Assembly: GCA_024638585.1 (NCBI GenBank)
Contig: JAHEKA010000156.1
Location: 1-6,049, forward strand
Direction: 5' to 3'
DNA from: Rhodospirillales bacterium
GTDB lineage: Bacteria; Pseudomonadota; Alphaproteobacteria; SMXQ01
DNA length: 6,049 nucleotides
Shown: positions 1 to 5,664 of the stretch, piece by piece
Position numbering within the stretch: position 1 is the stretch's first letter
Layout: every line of letters starts with the position of its first letter
Program-made: the position numbers and the translations under genes
The notes under the pieces: generated by a model
Seen by the model: the letters and a program-made list of their open reading frames with translations, nothing else
The model's database searches: none
What the model was told of the DNA's origin: nothing

Positions 1-1
1 C

Positions 2-655
2 GACCGCACCCTGGAGATGTTGGCGGGCGCCATGGCCGAGCTGGTGGTGGGCGAACCCGCCGACATCGCCACCGACCTCGGCCCGGTGATCGATGGGGAT
101 GCGAAGAAGGCGCTCACCCGTCATGCGCGGAAGATGGAGGATGCCGCCCGTCTCATCGCCCGCACGCCACTGCCGCGCGGCCTGGCCGTGGGCCACTGGT
201 TCGCTCCCGTCGCCGTTGAGATCACGGCCGAGCAAATTCCTGCGCGCGAGGTGTTCGGGCCGATCCTCCACGTCCTGCGCTACCCCGCCGAAGGGCTGGA
301 CCAGGCGCTCGATGCCATCGCCGCTACCGGCTATGGCCTGACGCTCGGCATCCACAGCCGGATTGAAGCGACCTGGGCCCAGGTCCGCGCCCGGGTCCCG
401 GCAGGCAATTCCTACGTCAATCGGGCGATGACCGGCGCGGTGGTGGGATCCCAGCCGTTCGGCGGTGAACGCCTGTCCGGCACGGGCCCAAAGGCGGGCG
501 GCCCCCATTACCTGCCGCGTTTCGCGGTGGAACGTTCGGTCTCCGTCAATACCGCCGCGGCCGGGGGCAACGCCACGCTGTTTGCCTCCCTGGAGGACCC
601 TCTGCCGGAAGCCGGTGGCGCGGATGGCAACGGATCAGGTGCTAAACGGCGTTAG
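2..655 (+). CDS. putA: Bifunctional proline dehydrogenase / L-glutamate gamma-semialdehyde dehydrogenase PutA, C-terminal part (5' truncated by window edge)
   Basis: The reading frame is open from base 2 to the TAG at 653-655, giving 217 residues of the C-terminal aldehyde dehydrogenase half. PutA oxidises proline to P5C with FAD, then the semialdehyde to glutamate with NAD+. The PutA/P5C-dehydrogenase signature is seen directly: GNSYVNR, then GAVVGSQPFGGE, SGTGPKAGGPHYL and NTAAAGGNATL. This last C-terminal block is typical of PutA rather than a generic aldehyde dehydrogenase. The EVFGPILHVLRY segment is the usual cofactor-domain block (established family knowledge). The proline dehydrogenase domain and the catalytic cysteine lie upstream of the window. 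The protein ends soon after the aldehyde dehydrogenase domain, with a Gly/Ala-rich tail and no long extra C-terminal domain. The last 21 bases overlap the end of the convergent membrane-protein gene. A stand-alone P5C dehydrogenase is the less likely alternative. Confidence 0.92.
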   Translation, partial: DRTLEMLAGAMAELVVGEPADIATDLGPVIDGDAKKALTRHARKMEDAARLIARTPLPRGLAVGHWFAPVAVEITAEQIPAREVFGPILHVLRYPAEGLDQALDAIAATGYGLTLGIHSRIEATWAQVRARVPAGNSYVNRAMTGAVVGSQPFGGERLSGTGPKAGGPHYLPRFAVERSVSVNTAAAGGNATLFASLEDPLPEAGGADGNGSGAKRR

Positions 656-1342
656 GTTGTCGACCTCTTCCCGCATTCGTTCTTTGGTGGCCTTCACCCT
701 CTGGATCGCGCGCAGGCGTATGGACCCTTGCAGGGCGACCAGGAAGGCGGCGACGGTCAGCAGATAATAGGTGGCTTGGAGCGCGAGCCCATAGGCAAGC
801 CCGGCCAGCACCGTGCCCATCACCGTTTTCGGGATGCCGCCGACCTTCTGATAGCCCTCGTGCATGCGTTCGATCTCGACGAAGAAGCGCGAGAACAGGC
901 CGGGATCTTCGGCCAGGGCGTAGATCGCGGGCGCGACCTCCAGCGAAATCTGGGTGAGGAACACAACGCAGAGCAAGGCGGCGATGTGGGGCAGGCGCGT
1001 CACCTTGAGGGCGAATCCGCCGATCAGGAAGACGAACATGGTCGCGAGGTACCAGGCTTCGGGCAGGCGCTGGGCGCTGGCCCGCAGCCAAGGCCCGAAG
1101 GGTTCGCCGAACGGCAGGCCGGCGGCGACGAAATAGTACAGAAGCGCCACCGCATTCAGCAGGGCAATGAAATAGGCGACATTGCCGCCGAGCCGCACGC
1201 GGAAACGGTAGCGTTCCACGGGATCGTGCCAGCGCATCACGAAGCGTTTCACGATGGCCAGCCCAAGAGACAGGATGGCGATGATGGGGATCATGGCCAT
1301 CACGATCATCAGGCCGATGACCAGGTAAAGGGCTTCCATCAT
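635..1342 (-). CDS. Hypothetical polytopic inner-membrane protein (about five TM helices)
   Basis: This is a 235-residue protein of no family I recognise. Five hydrophobic stretches are visible at about residues 4-30, 53-76, 97-113, 117-142 and 176-207. Between the last two lies a more polar stretch (about 143-172, including FVEIERMHEGYQKVGG). The short C-terminal tail from residue 208 is rich in Arg, Lys and Glu and probably faces the cytoplasm. There is no cleavable signal peptide and no obvious catalytic motif. Two ATGs lie in tandem (1342 and 1339); the outer one is used here, preceded by a weak GGGAC-type ribosome site. It starts 16 bases after the stop of the upstream FAD oxidoreductase, so the two are probably one transcript. 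Its 3' end overlaps putA by 21 bases on the opposite strand. The hydrophobic periodicity supports a real gene rather than an antisense shadow. It could be a small transporter, a sensor or a membrane anchor, but nothing distinguishes these. Confidence 0.8.
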   Translation of the reverse strand: MMEALYLVIGLMIVMAMIPIIAILSLGLAIVKRFVMRWHDPVERYRFRVRLGGNVAYFIALLNAVALLYYFVAAGLPFGEPFGPWLRASAQRLPEAWYLATMFVFLIGGFALKVTRLPHIAALLCVVFLTQISLEVAPAIYALAEDPGLFSRFFVEIERMHEGYQKVGGIPKTVMGTVLAGLAYGLALQATYYLLTVAAFLVALQGSIRLRAIQRVKATKERMREEVDNLTPFST

Positions 1343-1358
1343 CTGGGCGGTCCCGTCG

Positions 1359-2468
1359 TCAGGCGGCCGGGGTCAGGCTCCGGACGTGCTCGGCGATGGC
1401 CATGGAGCTGGTCATGCCGGGTGATTCGATCCCGAACAGGTTGATCAGGCCGTCGACGCCATGGACCGAAGAGTCGTGGACGATGAAATCGTTGCGCGAG
1501 GCGCGTTCGTTGCTGGTCTTGGGCCGCACCCCGGCCCATCCGGGCACCAGGTCGCCGTCTTCGATCCCCGGCCAGAACCGCTTGGCGGCTTCATAGAAGA
1601 ACGGCGCCAGACTCTCGTCCACGGAATAGTCGATGCCATCGGTCGGCACCGTGTTGGGGCCGAAGCGCACCGCGCCGGCGACATCGGGGCTGACATGGAC
1701 GGCCGAGCCGTGCTCGCCGGGCAGCGGATAGATCAAATGGGTGAACGGCCGCTTCGAAGCGGCGACGAAATAGACGCCCTTCTGCAGGATCTGGGCGGGC
1801 ACGGTTTCCGGCGGCACACCGTCCATGGCGGCGGCGATCTTCTGGGCGCCGAAGCCCGCGGCGTTGATGCAGATGCGGCATTTCAGGGTCATCTCCTCGG
1901 CGCCGCCGACATCGACTTCAATTCCGTCACCGGTGACCCGGCCCCCGGTGACCGGGCTGTTCAGTGCCAAAACCGCGCCGTTGGCTTCGGCGTCGCCCAA
2001 CAGGGCCAACATCAGCTCGTGGGTATCAATGATGCCGGAAGAGGGGGAATAGAGGACGGTATGGAAGGCCAGTTCCGGCTCCATCTCGCGCACCTGGGCC
2101 GGATCCAGGAATTCCAGGTCGAACAGGCCGTTGGTCTCCGCATTGGCCTTGATCTTGGGAAGCTCCGCCGCGCCGGCCTCGTCGGCGGCGACCATCAACT
2201 TGCCGCAACGCCTGTGCGCCACACCGTGCTCCGGACAGAACTGGTAAAGGAGTTCCTTGCCGCGCAGCACAAGACGGGCCTTCAGGCTGCCCGGCACGTA
2301 ATTGAGCCCGGCATGGATGCAGCTGGTGTTGCGCGACGAGGTATGCAGGCCGACGGCGTCTTCTGCCTCGATGATCACCACCTCCATCCCGGCCAGCGCC
2401 ATTTCGCGCGCGCAGGCGAGGCCCACGACACCGCCGCCGATGACCACGCAATCCGTTGTTTCCGCCAT
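1359..2468 (-). CDS. FAD-dependent oxidoreductase, L-2-hydroxyglutarate oxidase/dehydrogenase (LhgO/L2HGDH)-like, DAO family
   Basis: A 369-residue flavoprotein of the DAO fold (PF01266 type). The N-terminus carries the Rossmann FAD motif VIGGGVVGLACA (residues 9-20), with the ribose-binding acidic residue in VIIEAE (31-36). HTSSRNTSCIHAGLNY (42-57) closely resembles the block typical of L-2-hydroxyglutarate oxidases. SSGIIDTHEL (143-152), the YPLPGEHGSAVHVS segment (247-260), AGVRPK (312-317) and the C-terminal LFGIESPGMTSSMAIAE (344-360) are also characteristic. Family members oxidise L-2-hydroxyglutarate to 2-oxoglutarate, passing electrons to quinone or oxygen. The exact substrate here is inferred; it is somewhat shorter than E. 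coli LhgO (about 420 residues), and a glycerol-3-phosphate-type or other 2-hydroxyacid substrate remains possible. ATG 2466-2468 is chosen because the FAD motif begins nine residues in. An AAGGCGGA-like ribosome site lies upstream, as does AGGA almost touching the start. It leads a likely operon with the downstream membrane protein. Confidence 0.85.
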   Translation of the reverse strand: MAETTDCVVIGGGVVGLACAREMALAGMEVVIIEAEDAVGLHTSSRNTSCIHAGLNYVPGSLKARLVLRGKELLYQFCPEHGVAHRRCGKLMVAADEAGAAELPKIKANAETNGLFDLEFLDPAQVREMEPELAFHTVLYSPSSGIIDTHELMLALLGDAEANGAVLALNSPVTGGRVTGDGIEVDVGGAEEMTLKCRICINAAGFGAQKIAAAMDGVPPETVPAQILQKGVYFVAASKRPFTHLIYPLPGEHGSAVHVSPDVAGAVRFGPNTVPTDGIDYSVDESLAPFFYEAAKRFWPGIEDGDLVPGWAGVRPKTSNERASRNDFIVHDSSVHGVDGLINLFGIESPGMTSSMAIAEHVRSLTPAA

Positions 2469-2569
2469 TTCCTGGGTCCGCCTTAGCTGATGAGCGCGAG
2501 CCCGGAGTTTAGGGGGGGCCGCGAAGCACGGTCAAGGCGCCGCTGTTGCTTGTATTTCAAGAGATAGGG

Positions 2570-2598
2570 ATAAAATTATTCGCCAAAGAAATAATCAA
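2570..2598 (-). promoter_or_regulatory. Candidate sigma-70-like promoter for the FAD oxidoreductase-membrane protein unit
   Basis: Read on the minus strand, TTGATT (2598-2593) is followed after exactly 17 bases by TTTTAT (2575-2570). Each box matches four of six consensus positions. The start of transcription would be near 2563, leaving a leader of about 95 bases before the ATG at 2468. The AT-rich setting supports a promoter, but AT-rich DNA also gives chance matches. This is prediction by eye only. Confidence 0.35.
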
Positions 2599-2662
2599 AA
2601 TGGGCCTGTAGGGTGGATCAAAGAATATTTTTTCTGGACTTATGCCACGAATTCGCCCACTA

Positions 2663-2691
2663 TTCTTACTGGGACAAGTCAAAACTATAAG
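2663..2691 (+). promoter_or_regulatory. Weak candidate promoter for the 2OG-Fe(II) oxygenase-like gene
   Basis: TATAAG (2686-2691) matches the -10 consensus at five of six positions. Seventeen bases upstream is TTCTTA (2663-2668), a poor -35 box with three of six matches. Transcription would start near 2698, just ahead of the GGAGAGG ribosome site at 2715-2721. An alternative pair further upstream is TTGCTT 2546-2551 with GATAAA 2569-2574. Neither is strong. Confidence 0.25.
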
Positions 2692-2714
2692 TAGCGACAA
2701 TACAATCCGGAAGC

Positions 2715-2721
2715 GGAGAGG
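2715..2721 (+). promoter_or_regulatory. Strong Shine-Dalgarno-like sequence with no canonical start codon at the right distance
   Basis: GGAGAGG lies six bases ahead of an in-frame ATA ATA (2728-2733). The first ordinary start codons in the oxygenase frame are TTG 2767 and ATG 2782, which are 45 and 60 bases away and lack a good ribosome site of their own. It is either the true ribosome site for a non-standard start, a chance match in a purine-rich leader, or a sign of a changed or misread ATG. Confidence 0.4.
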
Positions 2722-2766
2722 GTCGCCATAATAACGGCTGAGAAGAATAATTCCGTCCTTTCAGGG

Positions 2767-3378
2767 TTGGGCGCCCTTCACATGTTCCCGACCTGCCTTT
2801 GGAAGACGATGCTGGAGCCCGAGGCCGCCCGGGACGTAAATCAGCGCGCCCTGGCCGTGCTGGAGGAGATGCGCCGCGCGGAACCCGAATGTCCTCTCGA
2901 TCAACCTTGGCAATCGCGTCAGGACCTTCATCAGCATCCCGATTTCCAGGAACTCGCCTCATACATCAAGAAAGCGATGGGCGATGTGCTGGCCTACCTC
3001 AGGGTCGCCGAAACCGAATTTCAGTTTACTGGAGGCTGGGCCAACATGGGCCCGCCGGGGGCGGCCCATAAGTTGCACAGCCATGCCAATAACTATTTGA
3101 GCTGTGTCTATTACGTCCGCACTCAGGAGGGGGCCAACACCATTACCTTCCACGATCCGCGCTACCAGAATCAGGTTGTGATCCCAACCTTCACCGAACG
3201 CACCGTGGAAAACGCCGAAACCGTCAACATGGGGGTCGAGGAAGGCGAGCTGCTCGTGTTCCCCTCCTGGCTGCCCCATTCGGTGCCGGTCAATGAGTCC
3301 AACGCGATGCGCGTCAGCCTCAGCTTCAACATGATGTTCTCGCGGTTCACCGAAACCATGGCCCGGCCCAACTGGTAG
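2767..3378 (+). CDS. 2OG-Fe(II) oxygenase-like protein, TIGR02466/PF13759 type
   Basis: About 203 residues counted from TTG 2767. The layout matches the small putative 2-oxoglutarate/Fe(II) oxygenase family. An MFPTCLW opening strand (6-12) is followed by a helical stretch (about 19-78), then WANMGPPGAAHKLHSHANN (91-109) with H101, H104 and H106, and LSCVYYV (111-117). DPR (130-132), GELLVFPSWLPHSVPVN (160-176) with H171 as the distal iron ligand, and R182 in RVSLSFN (182-188) as likely 2-oxoglutarate-binding arginine complete the core. Family members are presumed double-stranded beta-helix hydroxylases using 2OG, O2 and Fe(II); substrates are largely unknown, and none can be proposed here. 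The start is uncertain: ATG 2782 would remove five residues just before the core, while the best-placed ribosome site points to ATA 2728 (13 more residues). The protein has no signal peptide or membrane segment, so it is probably cytoplasmic. It lies 62 bases before the amidohydrolase gene, so co-transcription is possible. Confidence 0.8.
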   Translation: MGALHMFPTCLWKTMLEPEAARDVNQRALAVLEEMRRAEPECPLDQPWQSRQDLHQHPDFQELASYIKKAMGDVLAYLRVAETEFQFTGGWANMGPPGAAHKLHSHANNYLSCVYYVRTQEGANTITFHDPRYQNQVVIPTFTERTVENAETVNMGVEEGELLVFPSWLPHSVPVNESNAMRVSLSFNMMFSRFTETMARPNW

Positions 3379-3389
3379 GCGGACGAATT

Positions 3390-3432
3390 CCCCGATTTGC
3401 GCTAGAATGGCGGCAAAACAACGCATTTGGGG
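3390..3432 (+). promoter_or_regulatory. Imperfect inverted repeat covering the amidohydrolase ribosome binding site
   Basis: Bases 3390-3395 can pair with 3427-3432 (CCCC with GGGG, then a G-T and an A-T pair). Bases 3398-3401 (TGCG) pair with 3422-3425 (CGCA). A small 2x1 internal loop separates these, and a 20-base loop closes the structure. The right arm includes the GGGG that begins the Shine-Dalgarno region (3429-3433) of the gene starting at 3441. It could modulate translation or be chance; there is no T-tract to make it a terminator. Confidence 0.25.
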
Positions 3433-3440
3433 AAACGGCC

Positions 3441-5156
3441 ATGGCTTTCGATCTGATCATCAAGGGCGGCACGGTGGTGGATGGCTCCGGGTTGCCGGGC
3501 TGGCGGGCCGATGTCGGCATATCGGGCGACCGCATCGCCGAGGTCGGCGATCTTTCGGGACAGGGGGCGGAAGAGGTGATCGACGCCGAAGGCCATGTGG
3601 TGGCCCCCGGTTTCATCGACGGCCATGCCCATTACGATGCTCAGGTGTTCTGGGACGAGATCGGCTCCAACATCTGCTGGCACGGGGTGACAACGGCGGT
3701 AATGGGCAATTGCGGCTTCACCCTGGCGCCTTGCGCCGAAGCCGATAAGCGTCACGTCTTCACCAACCTGGAGATGGCCGAGGAGATCCCCCCCGCCGCC
3801 ATGGAGGCCGGAATCCCCTGGTCGTGGGAGACCTTTCCCGAATACATGGACACCTTGGACCGATTGCCGAAAGGGCTCAACTACGCGAGCTATGTCGGCC
3901 ATTCGGCGATCCGCACCTATGTGATGGGTGAGCGCGCCTTCGAGGGGCCTGCCGGTGCGGACGACCTGACAGCGCTCTGCCGCGAGGTCGAGATCGCGAT
4001 GAAGGCGGGCGCCATCGGCTTCTCCACCACCTGTTCCGCCAATCACCGCACCGCAGATGGCGGCCCGGTGGCGAGCCGCTATGCCGATTGGTCGGAGATC
4101 TGCACACTGGTGGAGACCATGGGCGACCTGGGGGCGGGCGTCTTCGAGCTGTCACGCGGCATCGTCAATGTCGATCCCGACGAACGTGCCGAGGAAATCG
4201 AGCGCCTCAAGGCACTTGCCATCGACAGCGGTGTGCCCTGCACCTTCGGCGGCGCCTGGTCGAACCGGCGCAATCCCGACAACTGGCGTCCGCAGTTCGC
4301 CATGGTGGACGAGGTGACGGCGGCGGGCGGTCACATGCTGGTCCAGGCGACGGCGGCGTGGAACGGTTCGCTGCGGTCGTTCGAGACCTTCATGCCCTAT
4401 GACAATGCGCCGGTGTGGAAGGAGTTCCGAACCTTGCCGCTGGACGAACAGGAGAAGGGCCTGCGCGATCCCGAAATGCGGGCACGGTTGGTCGAAGTGG
4501 CCCGAAACCACAAGCGCGAAACCGATCCCTCGCTCAACAACGTCATGCTGCGGGAGGTGGATTGGAACTGGATCTTCCCGCTTTACAACACCTTGCCGCC
4601 CTTCCGTTCGGTCGCGGAGATCGCCGCCGAACGGGGCACCGACCCGATCGAGGCGATGATCGATATGGCCCTGGAGAGGCACCTCAAGCTGTTCTTCCTG
4701 GCACCCACCAATTGCGAGGATCAGGACTACGTCCTGGCCATGCTGCGTCATCCCAACACTGCCGTGACCTTCGGCGATTCCGGTGCGCATATCCAGACCA
4801 TCGTCAATCCGGTACAGGCCGACCTGCTGGGAAACTGGGTGCGCCAGAAGCAAGCCATCACCCTTGAGGCGGCGGTGCGCAAGATCACTTTCGATATCGC
4901 CGCGTTCTGGGGCCTCAAGGATCGCGGATTGCTGCGCCAGGGCTGGTTCGCCGATATTTGCGTCTTCGATCCCGATACCATCGCGCCCGACATGCCTGAA
5001 CTGGTTCATGACTTGCCCACCGGGGCGCACCGCATCCTGCAGAAGGCCGTCGGCATCAAGGAAACCGTCGTCAACGGCGAGGTTCTGATGCGCGGTACCC
5101 AGCACTCGGGCCAGTTACCCGGCCGCCTGCTGCGCGGGGCGTTGGCGGACGCGTGA
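3441..5156 (+). CDS. Amidohydrolase-superfamily protein, N-acyl-D-amino-acid deacylase (D-aminoacylase) type
   Basis: A 571-residue metal-dependent hydrolase. The N-terminal beta domain (DLIIKGGTVVDGSG, residues 4-17) leads into the TIM barrel with GFIDGHAH (57-64), whose H62 and H64 are the HxH metal pair. C91 in GNCGF lies 29 residues after H62, the same spacing as His67-Cys96 of the Alcaligenes D-aminoacylase. D446 in FGDSGAH is the likely barrel-end catalytic aspartate. The C-terminus returns to the beta domain (ADICVFDPDTI near 504-514, VVNGEV near 543-548). The family removes acyl groups from N-acyl-D-amino acids or cleaves related cyclic or amide substrates in the cytoplasm. It is longer than classical D-aminoacylase (about 480 residues), mainly through extra segments around residues 100-140 and 310-390. 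The ISHHK and ATHxRDE blocks of the classical enzymes are not evident (here CTFGGAW and FELSRGI), so the substrate is unsure. ATG 3441 follows GGGGA by seven bases. Confidence 0.85.
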   Translation: MAFDLIIKGGTVVDGSGLPGWRADVGISGDRIAEVGDLSGQGAEEVIDAEGHVVAPGFIDGHAHYDAQVFWDEIGSNICWHGVTTAVMGNCGFTLAPCAEADKRHVFTNLEMAEEIPPAAMEAGIPWSWETFPEYMDTLDRLPKGLNYASYVGHSAIRTYVMGERAFEGPAGADDLTALCREVEIAMKAGAIGFSTTCSANHRTADGGPVASRYADWSEICTLVETMGDLGAGVFELSRGIVNVDPDERAEEIERLKALAIDSGVPCTFGGAWSNRRNPDNWRPQFAMVDEVTAAGGHMLVQATAAWNGSLRSFETFMPYDNAPVWKEFRTLPLDEQEKGLRDPEMRARLVEVARNHKRETDPSLNNVMLREVDWNWIFPLYNTLPPFRSVAEIAAERGTDPIEAMIDMALERHLKLFFLAPTNCEDQDYVLAMLRHPNTAVTFGDSGAHIQTIVNPVQADLLGNWVRQKQAITLEAAVRKITFDIAAFWGLKDRGLLRQGWFADICVFDPDTIAPDMPELVHDLPTGAHRILQKAVGIKETVVNGEVLMRGTQHSGQLPGRLLRGALADA

Positions 5157-5183
5157 GGGATTTCACGCCCTTGAAGAAATCCC
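5157..5183 (+). terminator. Hairpin immediately after the amidohydrolase stop codon
   Basis: GGGATTTC (5157-5164) and GAAATCCC (5176-5183) form a perfect eight-base-pair stem with an 11-base loop, beginning at the base after TGA. No T-run follows (GGGTTTGG instead), so it is not a textbook intrinsic terminator. It may be a weak terminator or an mRNA 3'-end stabiliser separating the amidohydrolase from the cytochrome gene 130 bases further on. Confidence 0.4.
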
Positions 5184-5286
5184 GGGTTTGGCCCATGGTT
5201 GCCCGAATGTCGGCTCCTGTTTGGGCTGCCGGTTTCCCATATCTGGCCGGGGCGGTCCCCCAGCCGTTGGTGAGAGAGGTGTGTAG

Positions 5287-5607
5287 ATGATGACACGTGG
5301 TTTCCTGGTGGTGGCAGCCGCGGTGATGGCGTTGGCCATCGGTCCCGGCGCGGCGCGCGCCGACGATGCCAAGGAGGGGCGGCGTATTTCCAAGCTCTGG
5401 TGCTCAAGCTGTCACGTGGTCGCCAACGAAAGGCCCGAGGGCCGCGACGGCCCCGCTTTCAAGGACATCGCCCAGCAGATTCCCCTGAGCGAGACCTATG
5501 TGAACACCTGGCTCAAGAATCCCAGGCGTCCCATGCACCGCTTCCGCTTGACGCCCAAAATGGTCTCGGAGATCGTCGCTTATCTTACGACCTTGAAGGA
5601 GAAATAG
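5287..5607 (+). CDS. Periplasmic mono-haem cytochrome c (class I type)
   Basis: A 106-residue precursor. A Sec signal peptide occupies residues 1-25 (short basic start, hydrophobic LVVAAAVMALAIG core), with likely cleavage after ARA before DDAKEG. The haem-binding motif is CSSCH (residues 39-43); C39 and C42 attach haem c and H43 is the proximal ligand. M83 in RPMHRF is the likely sixth ligand, followed by the usual LTPKMVSEIVAYLTTLK C-terminal helix (88-104). The mature protein of about 81 residues is the size of a small soluble cytochrome c that shuttles electrons in the periplasm. A GAGAGAGG ribosome site (5272-5279) sits seven bases before tandem ATGs at 5287 and 5290. Its partner is not shown; it could serve an oxidase or a periplasmic dehydrogenase encoded elsewhere. 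It is followed after 57 bases by the GST gene. Confidence 0.9.
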   Translation: MMTRGFLVVAAAVMALAIGPGAARADDAKEGRRISKLWCSSCHVVANERPEGRDGPAFKDIAQQIPLSETYVNTWLKNPRRPMHRFRLTPKMVSEIVAYLTTLKEK

Positions 5608-5615
5608 GCGCGGCC

Positions 5616-5633
5616 CGAACCAGCGCAGGTTCG
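5616..5633 (+). repeat. Small hairpin between cytochrome c and GST genes
   Basis: CGAACC (5616-5621) and GGTTCG (5628-5633) are perfect inverted repeats with a six-base loop. The hairpin lies 8 bases after the cytochrome stop and 31 bases before the GST start. No T-run follows. It may be a weak transcript-end or processing signal, or chance in GC-rich DNA. Confidence 0.25.
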
Positions 5634-5664
5634 AATCCACAGACAATCAAACGGGGAGGAAACG

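Larger units (their letters stand above)
2469..2766. other. Divergent intergenic region, AT-rich in its middle
   Basis: About 300 bases separate the minus-strand flavoprotein from the plus-strand oxygenase gene. I see no convincing small ORF, RNA gene or mobile element here. By hand count, 2551-2700 is about 37% G+C (55 of 150), against roughly 65% in neighbouring genes. A run of seven G lies at 2512-2518. A short AT inverted repeat (ATTATT 2575-2580 with AATAAT 2590-2595, nine-base loop) overlaps the minus-strand promoter candidate. The region most likely carries the promoters of both divergent units. Confidence 0.7.

Noticed and set aside
728..1444. Plus-strand open frame with a His/Asp-rich stretch resembling a metal-binding protein
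   Set aside because: It is antisense to the membrane protein; the His/Asp-rich run is the complement of hydrophobic Met/Ile/Val codons in the first membrane helix.
1461..2486. Long plus-strand open frame (341 codons) antisense to the flavoprotein gene
   Set aside because: The minus-strand product has clear DAO-family motifs throughout. The plus frame gives a Gly/His/Asp/Arg-rich product with no recognisable motif, typical of antisense frames in GC-rich DNA.
3403..3408. TAGAAT as a -10 box for the amidohydrolase gene
   Set aside because: No usable -35 sequence lies 16-18 bases upstream and there is no extended -10 TG, so a separate promoter is not supported.
4152..5105. Long minus-strand open frame (317 codons) antisense to the amidohydrolase
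   Set aside because: The sense frame carries the full amidohydrolase signature across this span. The antisense frame shows only the biased composition of a shadow frame.
5240..5265. GC-rich possible stem (GGGG with CCCC) ahead of the cytochrome gene
   Set aside because: Only four contiguous pairs, with a bulged extension; not better than expected in GC-rich DNA.
5628..5640. GGTTCGAATCC, which resembles the T-arm of a tRNA and might mark a tRNA fragment or attachment site
   Set aside because: The flanking bases form only two of the five T-stem pairs. There is no acceptor stem, anticodon arm or CCA nearby, and the upstream bases code for the cytochrome.
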